From contig NZ_PYWB01000008.1 of the NCBI RefSeq assembly GCF_003056345.1, positions 186,001 to 250,000 of the forward strand: a stretch of 64,000 nucleotides of DNA. The letters run 5' to 3'. The translations under genes and the position numbers were made by a program. Shown in pieces: positions 34,505 through 42,712 of the stretch (within the stretch, counting starts at the first letter, position 1; the number at the start of each line of letters is the position of its first letter). Source of the stretch: Devosia submarina (GTDB lineage Bacteria; Pseudomonadota; Alphaproteobacteria; Rhizobiales; Devosiaceae). The notes beneath the pieces were generated by a model, which worked only from the letters and a program-made list of their open reading frames with translations, did no database searches and was not told where the DNA came from.

Positions 34505-36387
34505 TCGGCAAGCGGCGCGGATTCGGCAACAAAGTCGAACAGGATCTTGCGCGCAGCCTGCTCGTCCCGGTCGAGAAGCGCCTGCTCGAGCTTGCTCAAT
34601 TCAGCTGGGAAATCCTGGATATCCCGCCGCCCAATGGCCCGCAGGATCTTGGGATGGCGCGTCTGCTGGGCGTTCGCGGCATCATAAAACAGCTCTTCGA
34701 ACATCTTCTCGCCCGGCCGGCTGCCAACTGTCACGATCTCAATACTGCCGCCCGGATTGGCCGCATCCCGCACGGTTTCACCCGCCAGCTGGATCATGTT
34801 GCGCGCAAGGTCCGCGATCTTCACCGGCTGCCCCATTTCCAGCAAGAAGGTATCACCACCCTCCGCCAAGGCACCCGCCTGCACGATCAACTCGGCGGCC
34901 TCGTGGATCGACATGAAATAGCGCGTCATTTCCGGATGGGTCAGGGTCACCGGGCCACCCTTGGCAATCTGTTCTTCAAACAAGGGCACCACAGAGCCAT
35001 TCGAGCCCAGCACGTTGCCAAAACGCACGGCGCTAAACCTTTGTCCGGTGCCCGCCTCCTGAGCTTTTCCGGCAAAGTGGCGCATGATCAGTTCCGCCCA
35101 GCGCTTGGTCGCGCCCATCACATTGGTGGGACGCACCGCCTTGTCCGAGGAGATCAGGACGAAATCACGCACCCCCGCCTCAAAGGCCGCCCGAGTGACG
35201 GCGAGCGAGCCGAAAACATTGTTGCGAATGCCTTCAAGCGCATTGGCTTCCACCATGGGCACATGCTTGTGCGCCGCGGCATGAAACAAAACCTCGATGC
35301 CATTCTGCTCCAGCACGCGCGCCAGCAATGGCCCGTCTGCGATCGACCCCAGCACGGGAACCACTGGAAATCCAGCCTTCGCCATCAAAGCGCGATGAAT
35401 GTTGTAGAGCGCGAACTCGTTTTGCTCCAGCAGCACCAGAACCTTGGGCGACCAGAGCGTAATCAGCCGGCACAATTCCGAACCGATAGATCCGCCGGCG
35501 CCGGTCACCAGGATCGCACGGTCACGGATCATCTCGCCCAAAAGCTCGGATTCCGCAGGCACCGACGAGCGGCCCAGCAATTCGTCGATGTCGATTTCCT
35601 GGATCTGGTTGACTAGGTACTTGCCCGTCAGCAGGTCCGCAATATGGGGCAGCGTCCGGATCTTGATCGGGTGCTGCGTGAGGCTCGTGACGATCTGTTG
35701 CCGCTTTTCCAGCGACACCGACGGCATGGATAAAATAACCTCCTCCACCCCGTAATTGGTGATGAGGTTGGGCAGTTCGGAAGGTGGATAAACCCGCTGT
35801 CCCGCGATGTCACGACCATGCAGGCTCCGGTCGTCATCAAGGAACCCCACGATCAGCCGCCGACCTTGCGAGCGAAGAGCCAACGCTAGTTGCGAGCCGG
35901 CCTCGCCTGCCCCGTAGATCACGATCTGGCCGCGCCGCAACTGCTCTTCGGGCGGCGCCCAGATGAAATGCTTGGCGGCAAACCGGCTGCCCACGATCAG
36001 GAGCCCTCCGATCAGCCAGTAGAAAAACGGCACCGAGCGCGGCACGATGCCATTTCCGGCCATCTCGGCCAGAAATACGAAGAACACCCAGACAAAGGCC
36101 GCGAAAGTCATGGCCTGCAGCATGGTCCAGATGGCCCGCTCGGGCAGGTAGCGGATCACCGCCCGGTAGAGCCCCATGCGAATAAAGATCGGGATGGCAA
36201 CCATCGGCGCTGCCGCGATCACCAGCCATTGCTGCGGCCGCGGCGTGAAAAACCCGCCATAGCGCAGGGCATAGCTGCACCACACGGCCAGCACCAGCAC
36301 TGCAACGTCAAAGCAAATCAGCACGACACGCTTGAGCGGACGCGGCATATCGGCCAGCGCCGTCTTTATGGACTCAAAGATCGCCAA
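34438..36387 (-). CDS. Membrane UDP-HexNAc 4,6-dehydratase (WbpM/CapD family)
   Basis: About 649 residues. Four N-terminal membrane spans (to about 150) precede a first Rossmann-like domain (VIYGAGEAGSQLALAL). The catalytic SDR domain follows, with VTGAGGSIGSELCR, and HAAAHKHVPMVEAN, SSDKAVRPTNVMGATKR (TxxxK variant of YxxxK) and RFGNVLGSNGSVVP. It converts UDP-GlcNAc to the 4-keto-6-deoxy sugar. The TTG at 36387 gives the WbpM-like N-terminus; GTG 36417 and ATG 36348 are alternatives. It is convergent with the initiating transferase and supplies its substrate pathway. Confidence 0.9.
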   Translation of the reverse strand: MAIFESIKTALADMPRPLKRVVLICFDVAVLVLAVWCSYALRYGGFFTPRPQQWLVIAAAPMVAIPIFIRMGLYRAVIRYLPERAIWTMLQAMTFAAFVWVFFVFLAEMAGNGIVPRSVPFFYWLIGGLLIVGSRFAAKHFIWAPPEEQLRRGQIVIYGAGEAGSQLALALRSQGRRLIVGFLDDDRSLHGRDIAGQRVYPPSELPNLITNYGVEEVILSMPSVSLEKRQQIVTSLTQHPIKIRTLPHIADLLTGKYLVNQIQEIDIDELLGRSSVPAESELLGEMIRDRAILVTGAGGSIGSELCRLITLWSPKVLVLLEQNEFALYNIHRALMAKAGFPVVPVLGSIADGPLLARVLEQNGIEVLFHAAAHKHVPMVEANALEGIRNNVFGSLAVTRAAFEAGVRDFVLISSDKAVRPTNVMGATKRWAELIMRHFAGKAQEAGTGQRFSAVRFGNVLGSNGSVVPLFEEQIAKGGPVTLTHPEMTRYFMSIHEAAELIVQAGALAEGGDTFLLEMGQPVKIADLARNMIQLAGETVRDAANPGGSIEIVTVGSRPGEKMFEELFYDAANAQQTRHPKILRAIGRRDIQDFPAELSKLEQALLDRDEQAARKILFDFVAESAPLADQAEVSVAPPALAQAAHPTSGA

Positions 36388-36692
36388 TCTCTTCCGACTC
36401 TGACACGGGCCTTGCACGGCAGGATTTCGTGCCTGCAGAATCCCTTAAGTACCGGCTCCCATCGGGAAATGAAAGAGTCCGATGGAGCCGGATGGTCAAG
36501 CGCCATCCGGCGCATGCTTGCCCCTGTGCAAAATAGGGCAAGTTCAACTCCGAACATAGCACTCGCGGGCATAAGTACCTCCCTCGCGCCGCGCCGGTAA
36601 AACATCCATCCACCCAGTTGAAACAAACCCGCCCGCGGAGCATTTTACAGCCCACACGCGGCTCGGAAGGCCGACAAAACAAGGAGAGATCA

Positions 36693-37460
36693 ATGAAGCT
36701 CTTGCGATTGCTGCCCGCTCTTGTTGCCCTGAGCCTGGCTGCTCCGGTCCTGGCCCAGTCTGCCCTCGACGAGATCAAGCAGGCCGGCGTCCTGCGCATC
36801 GGCACCGAAGGCACTTATGCCCCCTTCACCTTCCACGATGCCAGTGGCGAGCTGGTCGGCTTCGACGTTGAGATCGGCCGCGAGATCGCCGAGCGCATCG
36901 GGGTTGAAGCCCAGTTCGTCGAAGGTCCCTGGGACGGTTTGATCGCCGGGATCGACGCCAACCGCTATGATGTTGTCATCAATCAGGTCGGCATAAACGA
37001 GGAGCGTCAGGCCAAGTACGACTTCTCCGAGCCCTATATCGCCTCCAAGGCTGCCCTCGTGGTGAAGGCCGACAACACCGACATCACCAGCTTTGAAGCA
37101 CTTTCCGGCAAGCGGGCCGCTCAGACCCTGACCAGCAACTACGGCAAGCTCGCGCAGCAATACGGCGCCGAGATTGTCCCGACCGAAGGGTTCGATCAGT
37201 CGATCGCCTTGGTTCTGCAGGGCCGCGCCGACGCCACCATCAATGACAGCCTCTCTTTCTTCGACTTCACCAAGCAACAGCCAGACGCCCAGGTGAAGAT
37301 TGCCGCCACCGAAGCCGATGCCGATTTCTCCGGCGTTCTTCTTGCCAAGGGCAAGCCTGAACTGCTCCAGGCCATCAATGATGCCCTTGCCGAAATCCGC
37401 GAGGACGGTACCTATAGCGAGATTTCCGAGAAATACTTCGGCGAAGACGTCTCGCAATAG
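36693..37460 (+). CDS. Polar amino acid (cystine-like) ABC transporter substrate-binding protein
   Basis: The 255-residue product has a signal peptide (1-21, MKLLRLLPALVALSLAAPVLA) and a type II periplasmic fold. Family segments include VLRIGTEGTYAPFTFHD, GFDVEIGREIAERIG, WDGLIAGIDANRYDVVINQV and YDFSEPYI. The block resembles FliY/TcyJ cystine-binding proteins. AAGGAGAG lies just before the ATG at 36693. It is followed by permease and ATPase genes. The 270 bases upstream, toward the dehydratase gene, show no recognised feature. Confidence 0.87.
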   Translation: MKLLRLLPALVALSLAAPVLAQSALDEIKQAGVLRIGTEGTYAPFTFHDASGELVGFDVEIGREIAERIGVEAQFVEGPWDGLIAGIDANRYDVVINQVGINEERQAKYDFSEPYIASKAALVVKADNTDITSFEALSGKRAAQTLTSNYGKLAQQYGAEIVPTEGFDQSIALVLQGRADATINDSLSFFDFTKQQPDAQVKIAATEADADFSGVLLAKGKPELLQAINDALAEIREDGTYSEISEKYFGEDVSQ

Positions 37461-37487
37461 CCTTCACGCCCCGCTATCGTTAGGGAT

Positions 37488-37516
37488 CGGCTGCACAAAA
37501 GCAGCCGGTCCTTTTT
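37488..37516 (+). terminator. Intra-operon attenuating terminator
   Basis: CGGCTGC pairs with GCAGCCG around an ACAAAA loop, followed by GTCCTTTTT. It lies between the binding-protein gene and its permease. Such partial terminators raise binding-protein levels relative to the membrane components. Confidence 0.82.
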
Positions 37517-37537
37517 CGTGAGCTGACGGATTCCGCC

Positions 37538-38218
37538 ATGCCCCATTGGCTCTCTCTGATGATCGAGTCGCTGCCATCGCTGCTGATGGCATGCGTTCTT
37601 TTTACGATCCCACTGACGCTCCTGTCCTTTGTGCTCGGCCTGGGCGTTGGCTTTATTGCAGCCGTCACGCGGTTGTTCGCGCCCAAACCCTTTGCCGCCA
37701 TCGTGCGCTTCTATGTTTGGATCATCCGCGGCACACCGCTCCTGGTGCAGCTCTTTTTGATCTTCTATGGCCTGCCCAGCGTGGGCATCGTGCTTGACGC
37801 CTTCCCCGCTGCCCTGATCGGGTTCACGCTGAATGTGGGCGCCTATACTTCCGAAATCATCCGCGCCGTGCTCCTTTCCGTGCCCAAGGGCCAGTGGGAA
37901 GCCGCCTATTCCATCGGCATGACCTGGCCCCAGGCCATGCGCCGCACCATATTGCCGCAAGCTACCCGGATCGCCGTCCCGCCCCTCTCCAACACCTTTA
38001 TCTCCCTGGTGAAGGATACATCGCTGGCCGCGGCCATCACGGTTCCTGAACTTTTTCGGGCCGGCCAGCGCATCGTTGCCACGACCTATGAACCGCTGAT
38101 CCTCTACGTGGAGGTGGCGCTGATCTACCTCGTGGTCAGCTCGGTTCTCTCGAGCCTTCAGGCGCGCGTCGAAAAGCGCTTCTCGCGCTATGGCGGCTTC
38201 ATCGAGGCCGCATCATGA
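37538..38218 (+). CDS. Polar amino acid ABC transporter permease
   Basis: The 226-residue product has about five membrane helices and the HisM-type features: IIRGTPLLVQLFLIFYGLP, and the EAA loop EAAYSIGMTWPQAMRRTILPQA. It is coupled by a 4-base overlap to the ATPase gene. It resembles TcyL/YecS of the cystine importer, and forms the translocation channel for the ligand delivered by the upstream binding protein. Confidence 0.9.
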   Translation: MPHWLSLMIESLPSLLMACVLFTIPLTLLSFVLGLGVGFIAAVTRLFAPKPFAAIVRFYVWIIRGTPLLVQLFLIFYGLPSVGIVLDAFPAALIGFTLNVGAYTSEIIRAVLLSVPKGQWEAAYSIGMTWPQAMRRTILPQATRIAVPPLSNTFISLVKDTSLAAAITVPELFRAGQRIVATTYEPLILYVEVALIYLVVSSVLSSLQARVEKRFSRYGGFIEAAS

Positions 38219-38979
38219 TCGCTCTGACCGACATTCACAAAAGCTTTGGCGACCTCCACGTCCTCAAAGGCACCAGCATCGAAGTGCCCGAACGCGGTGT
38301 CACGGCCCTTATCGGTCCCTCCGGCAGCGGCAAGAGCACCCTTTTGCGCTGCGTGAACCTTTTGGAAATGCCCCAATCGGGCCGAGTCGCCATCGACGAC
38401 GAGATCGTTGAATTCACCCCCACCAACCGCCCCAGCCGCGATGCCATCCTGCGGCTCCGGCGCAAAACGGGCATGGTGTTCCAGAATTTCCAGCTCTTCC
38501 CCCATCTGACTGCCCTCGGCAATGTCATGGAAGGCCTGACCACGGTCCTCCAATGGCCACACGACAGGGCGCGGCAGCGGGCGCTTGAACTGCTCGAAAA
38601 AGTCGGCATGACGGCAAAAGCCGAGGCTTGGCCATCAAATCTCTCGGGTGGGCAGCAGCAGCGCGTCGCCATTGCCCGCGCCCTTGCTCCCTCTCCCAAG
38701 GTTCTCCTGTGCGATGAACCCACCTCCGCCCTTGACCCACAGCTTGCCGCCGAAGTGGTGGAAGTCTTGGCCCAATTGGCGCGCGACGGCACGACCATGC
38801 TGATGGCGACCCATGATCTGCGCCTGGCCGCGACCATTGCTAGCAATGTGGCGTTCCTTGATGGCGGGGAGATCGTTGAAGCCGGCCCAGCCCGCCAGGT
38901 CTTCGGCGCCCCTCGGGACGAGCGCACCAGGCTTTTTATCTCAACCCTTACCGCCCAAACATCGCTGCCGGACGCTTAG
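38215..38979 (+). CDS. Polar amino acid ABC transporter ATP-binding protein
   Basis: The 254-residue ATPase has Walker A GPSGSGKST, Q-loop VFQNFQLFPH, signature LSGGQQQRVAIARAL, Walker B VLLCDEPTSALD and switch MATHDL. It is typical of GlnQ/TcyN-type subunits. It completes the binding-protein, permease, ATPase operon. Cystine or another polar amino acid is the likely substrate, based on the binding protein. Confidence 0.92.
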   Translation: MIALTDIHKSFGDLHVLKGTSIEVPERGVTALIGPSGSGKSTLLRCVNLLEMPQSGRVAIDDEIVEFTPTNRPSRDAILRLRRKTGMVFQNFQLFPHLTALGNVMEGLTTVLQWPHDRARQRALELLEKVGMTAKAEAWPSNLSGGQQQRVAIARALAPSPKVLLCDEPTSALDPQLAAEVVEVLAQLARDGTTMLMATHDLRLAATIASNVAFLDGGEIVEAGPARQVFGAPRDERTRLFISTLTAQTSLPDA

Positions 38980-39065
38980 AGCTGAAAAGCCTGCTGCCAG
39001 CGTGACCTCACGGGCGCAATGGTGTAGTTGCGCCCCTATCGCCATTTCCCGACCGAGCAGTTTTG

Positions 39066-40004
39066 ATGCCCATAGACTATCTTGTCACCCATTCCGGTGG
39101 CTTTCACGCCGATGAACTGCTCTCCACTGTTATTCTCCAGCGGCTTTATCCGCAGGCGCAAATCATGCGCAGCCGCTCGCCCCAATGGATCACCCCGGCC
39201 GCGGACCGCATCATCTATGATGTCGGCGGCGCCTATGATGCAAACCTGGGCATATTCGATCACCATCAGCGCGGCGCCCCCTTGCGTCCTGATGGGCGGC
39301 CCTACAGCTCCTTTGGCTTGGTCTGGAAGCATTTCGGGCAGGAATATCTCCAGCTCTCCGGCATTCCCGGGCAGCATCTGGAAACCACCCACATCGCCTT
39401 CGATACCGATTTCGTGCTGCCGATCGACCTCACCGACAATGGCGTGTTGAGCCCAAGCGGCCCCCTTGCCGATCTGACGCTTCCCAGCCTGCTCGAGACC
39501 CTCAAACCCGTCTTTGACGACAAGTCACCGGATGCCGAGAGCCGCGCCTTCACGGGCGCCCTCGCAATTGCCCGTGCATTCGTTGAAGCCGCAATGGCGC
39601 GCTACGCCGCCAAGCTGCGCGCCGAAGGGCTGGTGCTCCAAGCCATAGAAGCAGCCGGCGACAGCCCCATCCTCGAGCTGCCCTTCGGCATGCCGTTTCG
39701 CCCCGCTATCGTAAAGGCAGGCGCCGACCATCTGCTGTTTGTGGTGCATCCACGCGAAAACGATTGGTGTGTAACCACGATCCGGCGTGCCGATGAAGGC
39801 TTCGAAACCCGCGCTGACCTTCCCGCAAGCTGGGCTGGGCTCACCAATAGCGATCTGGAACGGGTGACCGGCATTGCTGGCGCCAGCTTCTGCCACAACA
39901 AGCTTTTCGTGGCAGCAGCCAGGACCCGCGAGGCCGCCCTCTCCATGGCAGAGCTAGCCGTCAAGCGGCATCTCGAAAACTCGGAAGAAGTCCGAATTGC
40001 CTGA
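39066..40004 (+). CDS. MYG1 family (DHH-like) metal-dependent hydrolase
   Basis: The 312-residue product matches MYG1/UPF0160, with THSGGFHADE (about 8-17) and YDVGG, then FDHHQRGAPL (DHH-like metal motif). A C-terminal WCVTTIRR and FCHNKLFVAAARTREAAL segment completes it. Eukaryotic MYG1 is a 3'-5' RNA exonuclease; bacterial members are uncharacterised but share the putative metal-binding residues. ATG 39066 is preferred over TTG 39063. It stands alone between the ABC importer and a small putative regulator. Confidence 0.88.
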   Translation: MPIDYLVTHSGGFHADELLSTVILQRLYPQAQIMRSRSPQWITPAADRIIYDVGGAYDANLGIFDHHQRGAPLRPDGRPYSSFGLVWKHFGQEYLQLSGIPGQHLETTHIAFDTDFVLPIDLTDNGVLSPSGPLADLTLPSLLETLKPVFDDKSPDAESRAFTGALAIARAFVEAAMARYAAKLRAEGLVLQAIEAAGDSPILELPFGMPFRPAIVKAGADHLLFVVHPRENDWCVTTIRRADEGFETRADLPASWAGLTNSDLERVTGIAGASFCHNKLFVAAARTREAALSMAELAVKRHLENSEEVRIA

Positions 40005-40079
40005 GGTTTCCTTGCCTGAACATCTAAATACCAGCCTTCCGACTTCCCATATAAAGCGTAAGGAAGACGGAGATATTTG

Positions 40080-40355
40080 ATGTTCACTGAAGACACTTTC
40101 CGGCGGCACGCAACCGAGGTTTTGGCGCTTGCCGACCAGCTTGCCAAGGCACGCCGGCTTTTCAAAACCGAAGGCGGTCACCTGACCCAGGCCGGTCGCG
40201 CCCTTGTGCTCGAAGGGGAGCGGCAGGGCCTTTCCACAAGCGAGATCGCTGATTTTCTCGAAGTCAGCCCCGCTGTTGTGCGCTACCATCTGCGCCAACA
40301 GCAGCAACGCACCCGTGAACCCCAACTGCCCTTCGAGACCCTGCGGGCTGCGTAG
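40080..40355 (+). CDS. Small putative helix-turn-helix protein
   Basis: The 91-residue product is not assigned to a named family. Residues about 52-72 (STSEIADFLEVSPAVVRYHL) look like a helix-turn-helix, preceded by helical segments with KTEGGHLTQAGRALV. A DNA-binding role is likely but targets are unknown. It is 76 bases downstream of the MYG1 gene and convergent with a GntR gene five bases away, without a clear terminator between them. Confidence 0.65.
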   Translation: MFTEDTFRRHATEVLALADQLAKARRLFKTEGGHLTQAGRALVLEGERQGLSTSEIADFLEVSPAVVRYHLRQQQQRTREPQLPFETLRAA

Positions 40356-40360
40356 TCAGC

Positions 40361-41062
40361 CTATTTCGTAAACCAGTCCCGATGCGCCTCCGCCACGATC
40401 GGCAGCGACTTCAGGATTTCGCTTAAATGCTGACGCATCTCGGCTTCCGCCGCATCGGCATCCCCGCGCCGGATGGCCTCGGCAATGACCTTGTGCTGCC
40501 CGATCAGCGTTTCGATTGGGGTCGCATCTGATAGGGAAAGATAGCGCACCCGGTCCATCTGCGCCTTGAGGTTTTCCAGCAATCGCCAGGCGTGCTCGCA
40601 ATCGGCAGCTTCGGCTATGGCCTGATGGAAATTCTCATCCAGCCGCAGGAACTCAGCCAAATCTCCAGCACGATTGGCTGCAATCTGGCGTTCCACCAGG
40701 GCGTCCAGCCGATCATGGTGGCCGGCACTGGCTTCCTCTGTTGCCTTGCGCACCACCGCACCCTCGATCGCTTCGCGGATAAAACGCGCATTCTCGACCT
40801 CGCGACGGGAGATCATCACCACTGACGTGCCCCGTTGCGGCCGGATCTCCACCAGCCCCACCTCGGCCAGCTTGATAAACGCCTCACGCACCGGCTGGCG
40901 CGAAACACCGAATTGCCGGGCCATTTCTGCTTCCGAGAGCGGATCGCCCGGCCGCAACTGAAGCTGGATAATTGCCTGGCGCATGGCATCGAACACGCGA
41001 TTGCCCACCGTGGCGGGTCGCGAAAGAGGGAGGGCGCTATCAGCGAGCGGCAAGATGACCAT
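40361..41062 (-). CDS. FCD-type GntR regulator of hexuronate genes
   Basis: The 233-residue protein has an N-terminal winged helix (about 18-80; EMARQFGVSRQPVREAFIKLAEVGLVEIRPQRG) and an FCD effector domain (REAIEGAVV, DENFHQAIAEAA, EHAWRLL and QHKVIAEAI with metal-ligand Asp/His positions). It is divergent from a TRAP dctPQM-uxuA operon, so it probably responds to a hexuronate or mannonate, like UxuR/ExuR. Direct repeats in the shared promoter region could be its operator. Confidence 0.88.
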   Translation of the reverse strand: MVILPLADSALPLSRPATVGNRVFDAMRQAIIQLQLRPGDPLSEAEMARQFGVSRQPVREAFIKLAEVGLVEIRPQRGTSVVMISRREVENARFIREAIEGAVVRKATEEASAGHHDRLDALVERQIAANRAGDLAEFLRLDENFHQAIAEAADCEHAWRLLENLKAQMDRVRYLSLSDATPIETLIGQHKVIAEAIRRGDADAAEAEMRQHLSEILKSLPIVAEAHRDWFTK

Positions 41063-41066
41063 CGTG

Positions 41067-41095
41067 TTGACTCCTGTCTACTACCATACTACCAT
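41067..41095 (+). promoter_or_regulatory. Promoter with tandem ACTACCAT repeats before the TRAP-uxuA operon
   Basis: TTGACT (41067-41072) and TACCAT (41090-41095) are 17 bases apart. Two tandem copies of ACTACCAT (41080-41095) overlap the -10 region. Repressor binding there would block transcription of the dctP operon. The regulator start is only a few bases to the left, so autoregulation is also possible. Confidence 0.5.
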
Positions 41096-41154
41096 TTCTA
41101 CATACCCGTTGCTAGAGGCGGGTTCTGCGGCGCTTGCCGCTAGGGAGGACAACC

Positions 41155-42132
41155 ATGAAATTCACACCGCTTGCCGCGGCGCTTGCTGCTGGCCTGTTTG
41201 TTGCCTACACCGCTCCAGTCTTGTCGGCCGACTATACGCTCAGCGTCAACACGGCTCTGGCTACCTCTGACCCGCTCTACAAGGGCCTAGAAGCTTTCCG
41301 CGACAATGTTGCAGCAGCGTCTAACGGCGCGATTGAAGTCAAGCTTTTCCCAAATTCCCAGCTCGGGGCCGATGAGGACGTCCTTGAGCAGGCTCGCGCC
41401 GGCGCCCCTGTCGCCGTGGTCGTTGATGGCGGACGCCTCGCCGCTTTTGTGAACGAGTTCGGGGTTCTAGGCGCACCCTACCTGGCCTCCGGCTACGAAG
41501 GGATCCGCAAGGTCGTCGTCTCCGACCGGTTCGAGGAATGGGTGCAAAAGCTCCATGACACTTCGGGCCATCAGGTTCTCTCGTTCAACTGGTGGCAAGG
41601 CGAACGGCACCTGTGGACCCGCGAGCCCGTGAATACGCCTGCAGACCTCGCCGGCATCCGTGTGCGTACGCCTGGCGCCCCCGTCTGGGTCGAAACGGTC
41701 AGCGCCATGGGCGCGGTGCCAACGCCCATGCCCTTCGCCGAAGTCTACGCCGCCCTTGAGCAAAACGTCATCGACGCTGTCGAGGCTCAGCCTCCCGCAG
41801 GTCAAGGCGCCAAGCTCAACGAAGTGACGTCCGTATTGACCAAGACCGGGCACATCAATCTCATCACCGGTCTTGTCACCTCCGGCCCATGGTTCGACAG
41901 CCTCCCGGCCGAACTGCAGACCGTTTTGCGGGACGAAGCGCTCAAAGCCGGCGACATTGCCTCCAACGGCACTGGCGACGCCCTCGCCCAGATTGAAGCC
42001 GACCTTGTTGCCGCTGGCATGACCGTCAACGAGATTGATGTCACACCTTTCCAGGAAGCCACCGCTGGCGTTTATGAAAAGTTGGGCTATGGCGCCCTGC
42101 GTGACGAGCTCCAGGCCATCGTCGCCGAATAA
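41155..42132 (+). CDS. dctP: TRAP transporter solute-binding protein, hexuronate-type DctP
   Basis: The 325-residue product has a Sec signal (1-25, ending PVLSA). The mature DctP fold includes DPLYKGLEAFRDNV, FPNSQLGADEDVLEQ, LAGIRVRTPGAPVW with the carboxylate-binding Arg, and PFAEVYAALEQNVIDAVEAQ. AGGGAGGA precedes the ATG. It belongs to the main DctP branch (YiaO/UctP-like), different from the Tat-exported one at 3688. Linked to uxuA, its likely ligands are glucuronate, mannonate or related sugar acids. Confidence 0.9.
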   Translation: MKFTPLAAALAAGLFVAYTAPVLSADYTLSVNTALATSDPLYKGLEAFRDNVAAASNGAIEVKLFPNSQLGADEDVLEQARAGAPVAVVVDGGRLAAFVNEFGVLGAPYLASGYEGIRKVVVSDRFEEWVQKLHDTSGHQVLSFNWWQGERHLWTREPVNTPADLAGIRVRTPGAPVWVETVSAMGAVPTPMPFAEVYAALEQNVIDAVEAQPPAGQGAKLNEVTSVLTKTGHINLITGLVTSGPWFDSLPAELQTVLRDEALKAGDIASNGTGDALAQIEADLVAAGMTVNEIDVTPFQEATAGVYEKLGYGALRDELQAIVAE

Positions 42133-42188
42133 GAACCAACAAGGCGGGTCCCCAGGGCCCGCCATTTTCCCCATCATCGGAGCGCACC

Positions 42189-42710
42189 ATGCTCAAGCGT
42201 CTGGCTCAATTGGAGCTGGCGATCTGCTTCGCCCTGCTCGCCGGCATCACCGGCCTTGTTTTCACAGCCGCCATCATGCGGTTCTTTGGCCATCCGCTGA
42301 TCTGGTCAGTCGACATGGCGCAGCTCCTGTTCGTCTGGCTGTGCTTCTTTGGCTCCAACAAGGCCATGCGCGAAAAAGGCCATCTGGGCATGGAAGTGCT
42401 CGTGTCGCGCCTCGGCTACCAGCGCCGCTTTTGGCTCGAACTGTTCTGCACCGCGCTGATCATTGCGTTCCTTCTGATCCTTGTGAACGAAGGCTGGAAG
42501 CTCACCTGGCTGAACCGCGAGCGCACCTTTGGCGATTCAACGCTGAGCTATGCCTGGGTGACCGTATCGGTCCCGGTCGGCTGCCTGCTGCTTGCCGCCA
42601 CGCTTGTCTACAACACGGTTAGCGCCTTCCGCGGCCGCGACCGCCAATTGCTCATCTACAACCGCACGCAGGCTGAAATGGACGCCAGCGCACCCTCGCT
42701 GGAGCTCTGA
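42189..42710 (+). CDS. dctQ: TRAP transporter small permease (DctQ)
   Basis: The 173-residue product has four membrane helices. It includes VDMAQLLFVWLCFFGSNKAMREKGHLGMEVLV, the conserved DctQ loop. It lies between dctP and dctM, two bases before the latter. It is the small partner of the predicted hexuronate TRAP importer. Confidence 0.9.
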   Translation: MLKRLAQLELAICFALLAGITGLVFTAAIMRFFGHPLIWSVDMAQLLFVWLCFFGSNKAMREKGHLGMEVLVSRLGYQRRFWLELFCTALIIAFLLILVNEGWKLTWLNRERTFGDSTLSYAWVTVSVPVGCLLLAATLVYNTVSAFRGRDRQLLIYNRTQAEMDASAPSLEL

Positions 42711-42712
42711 TC

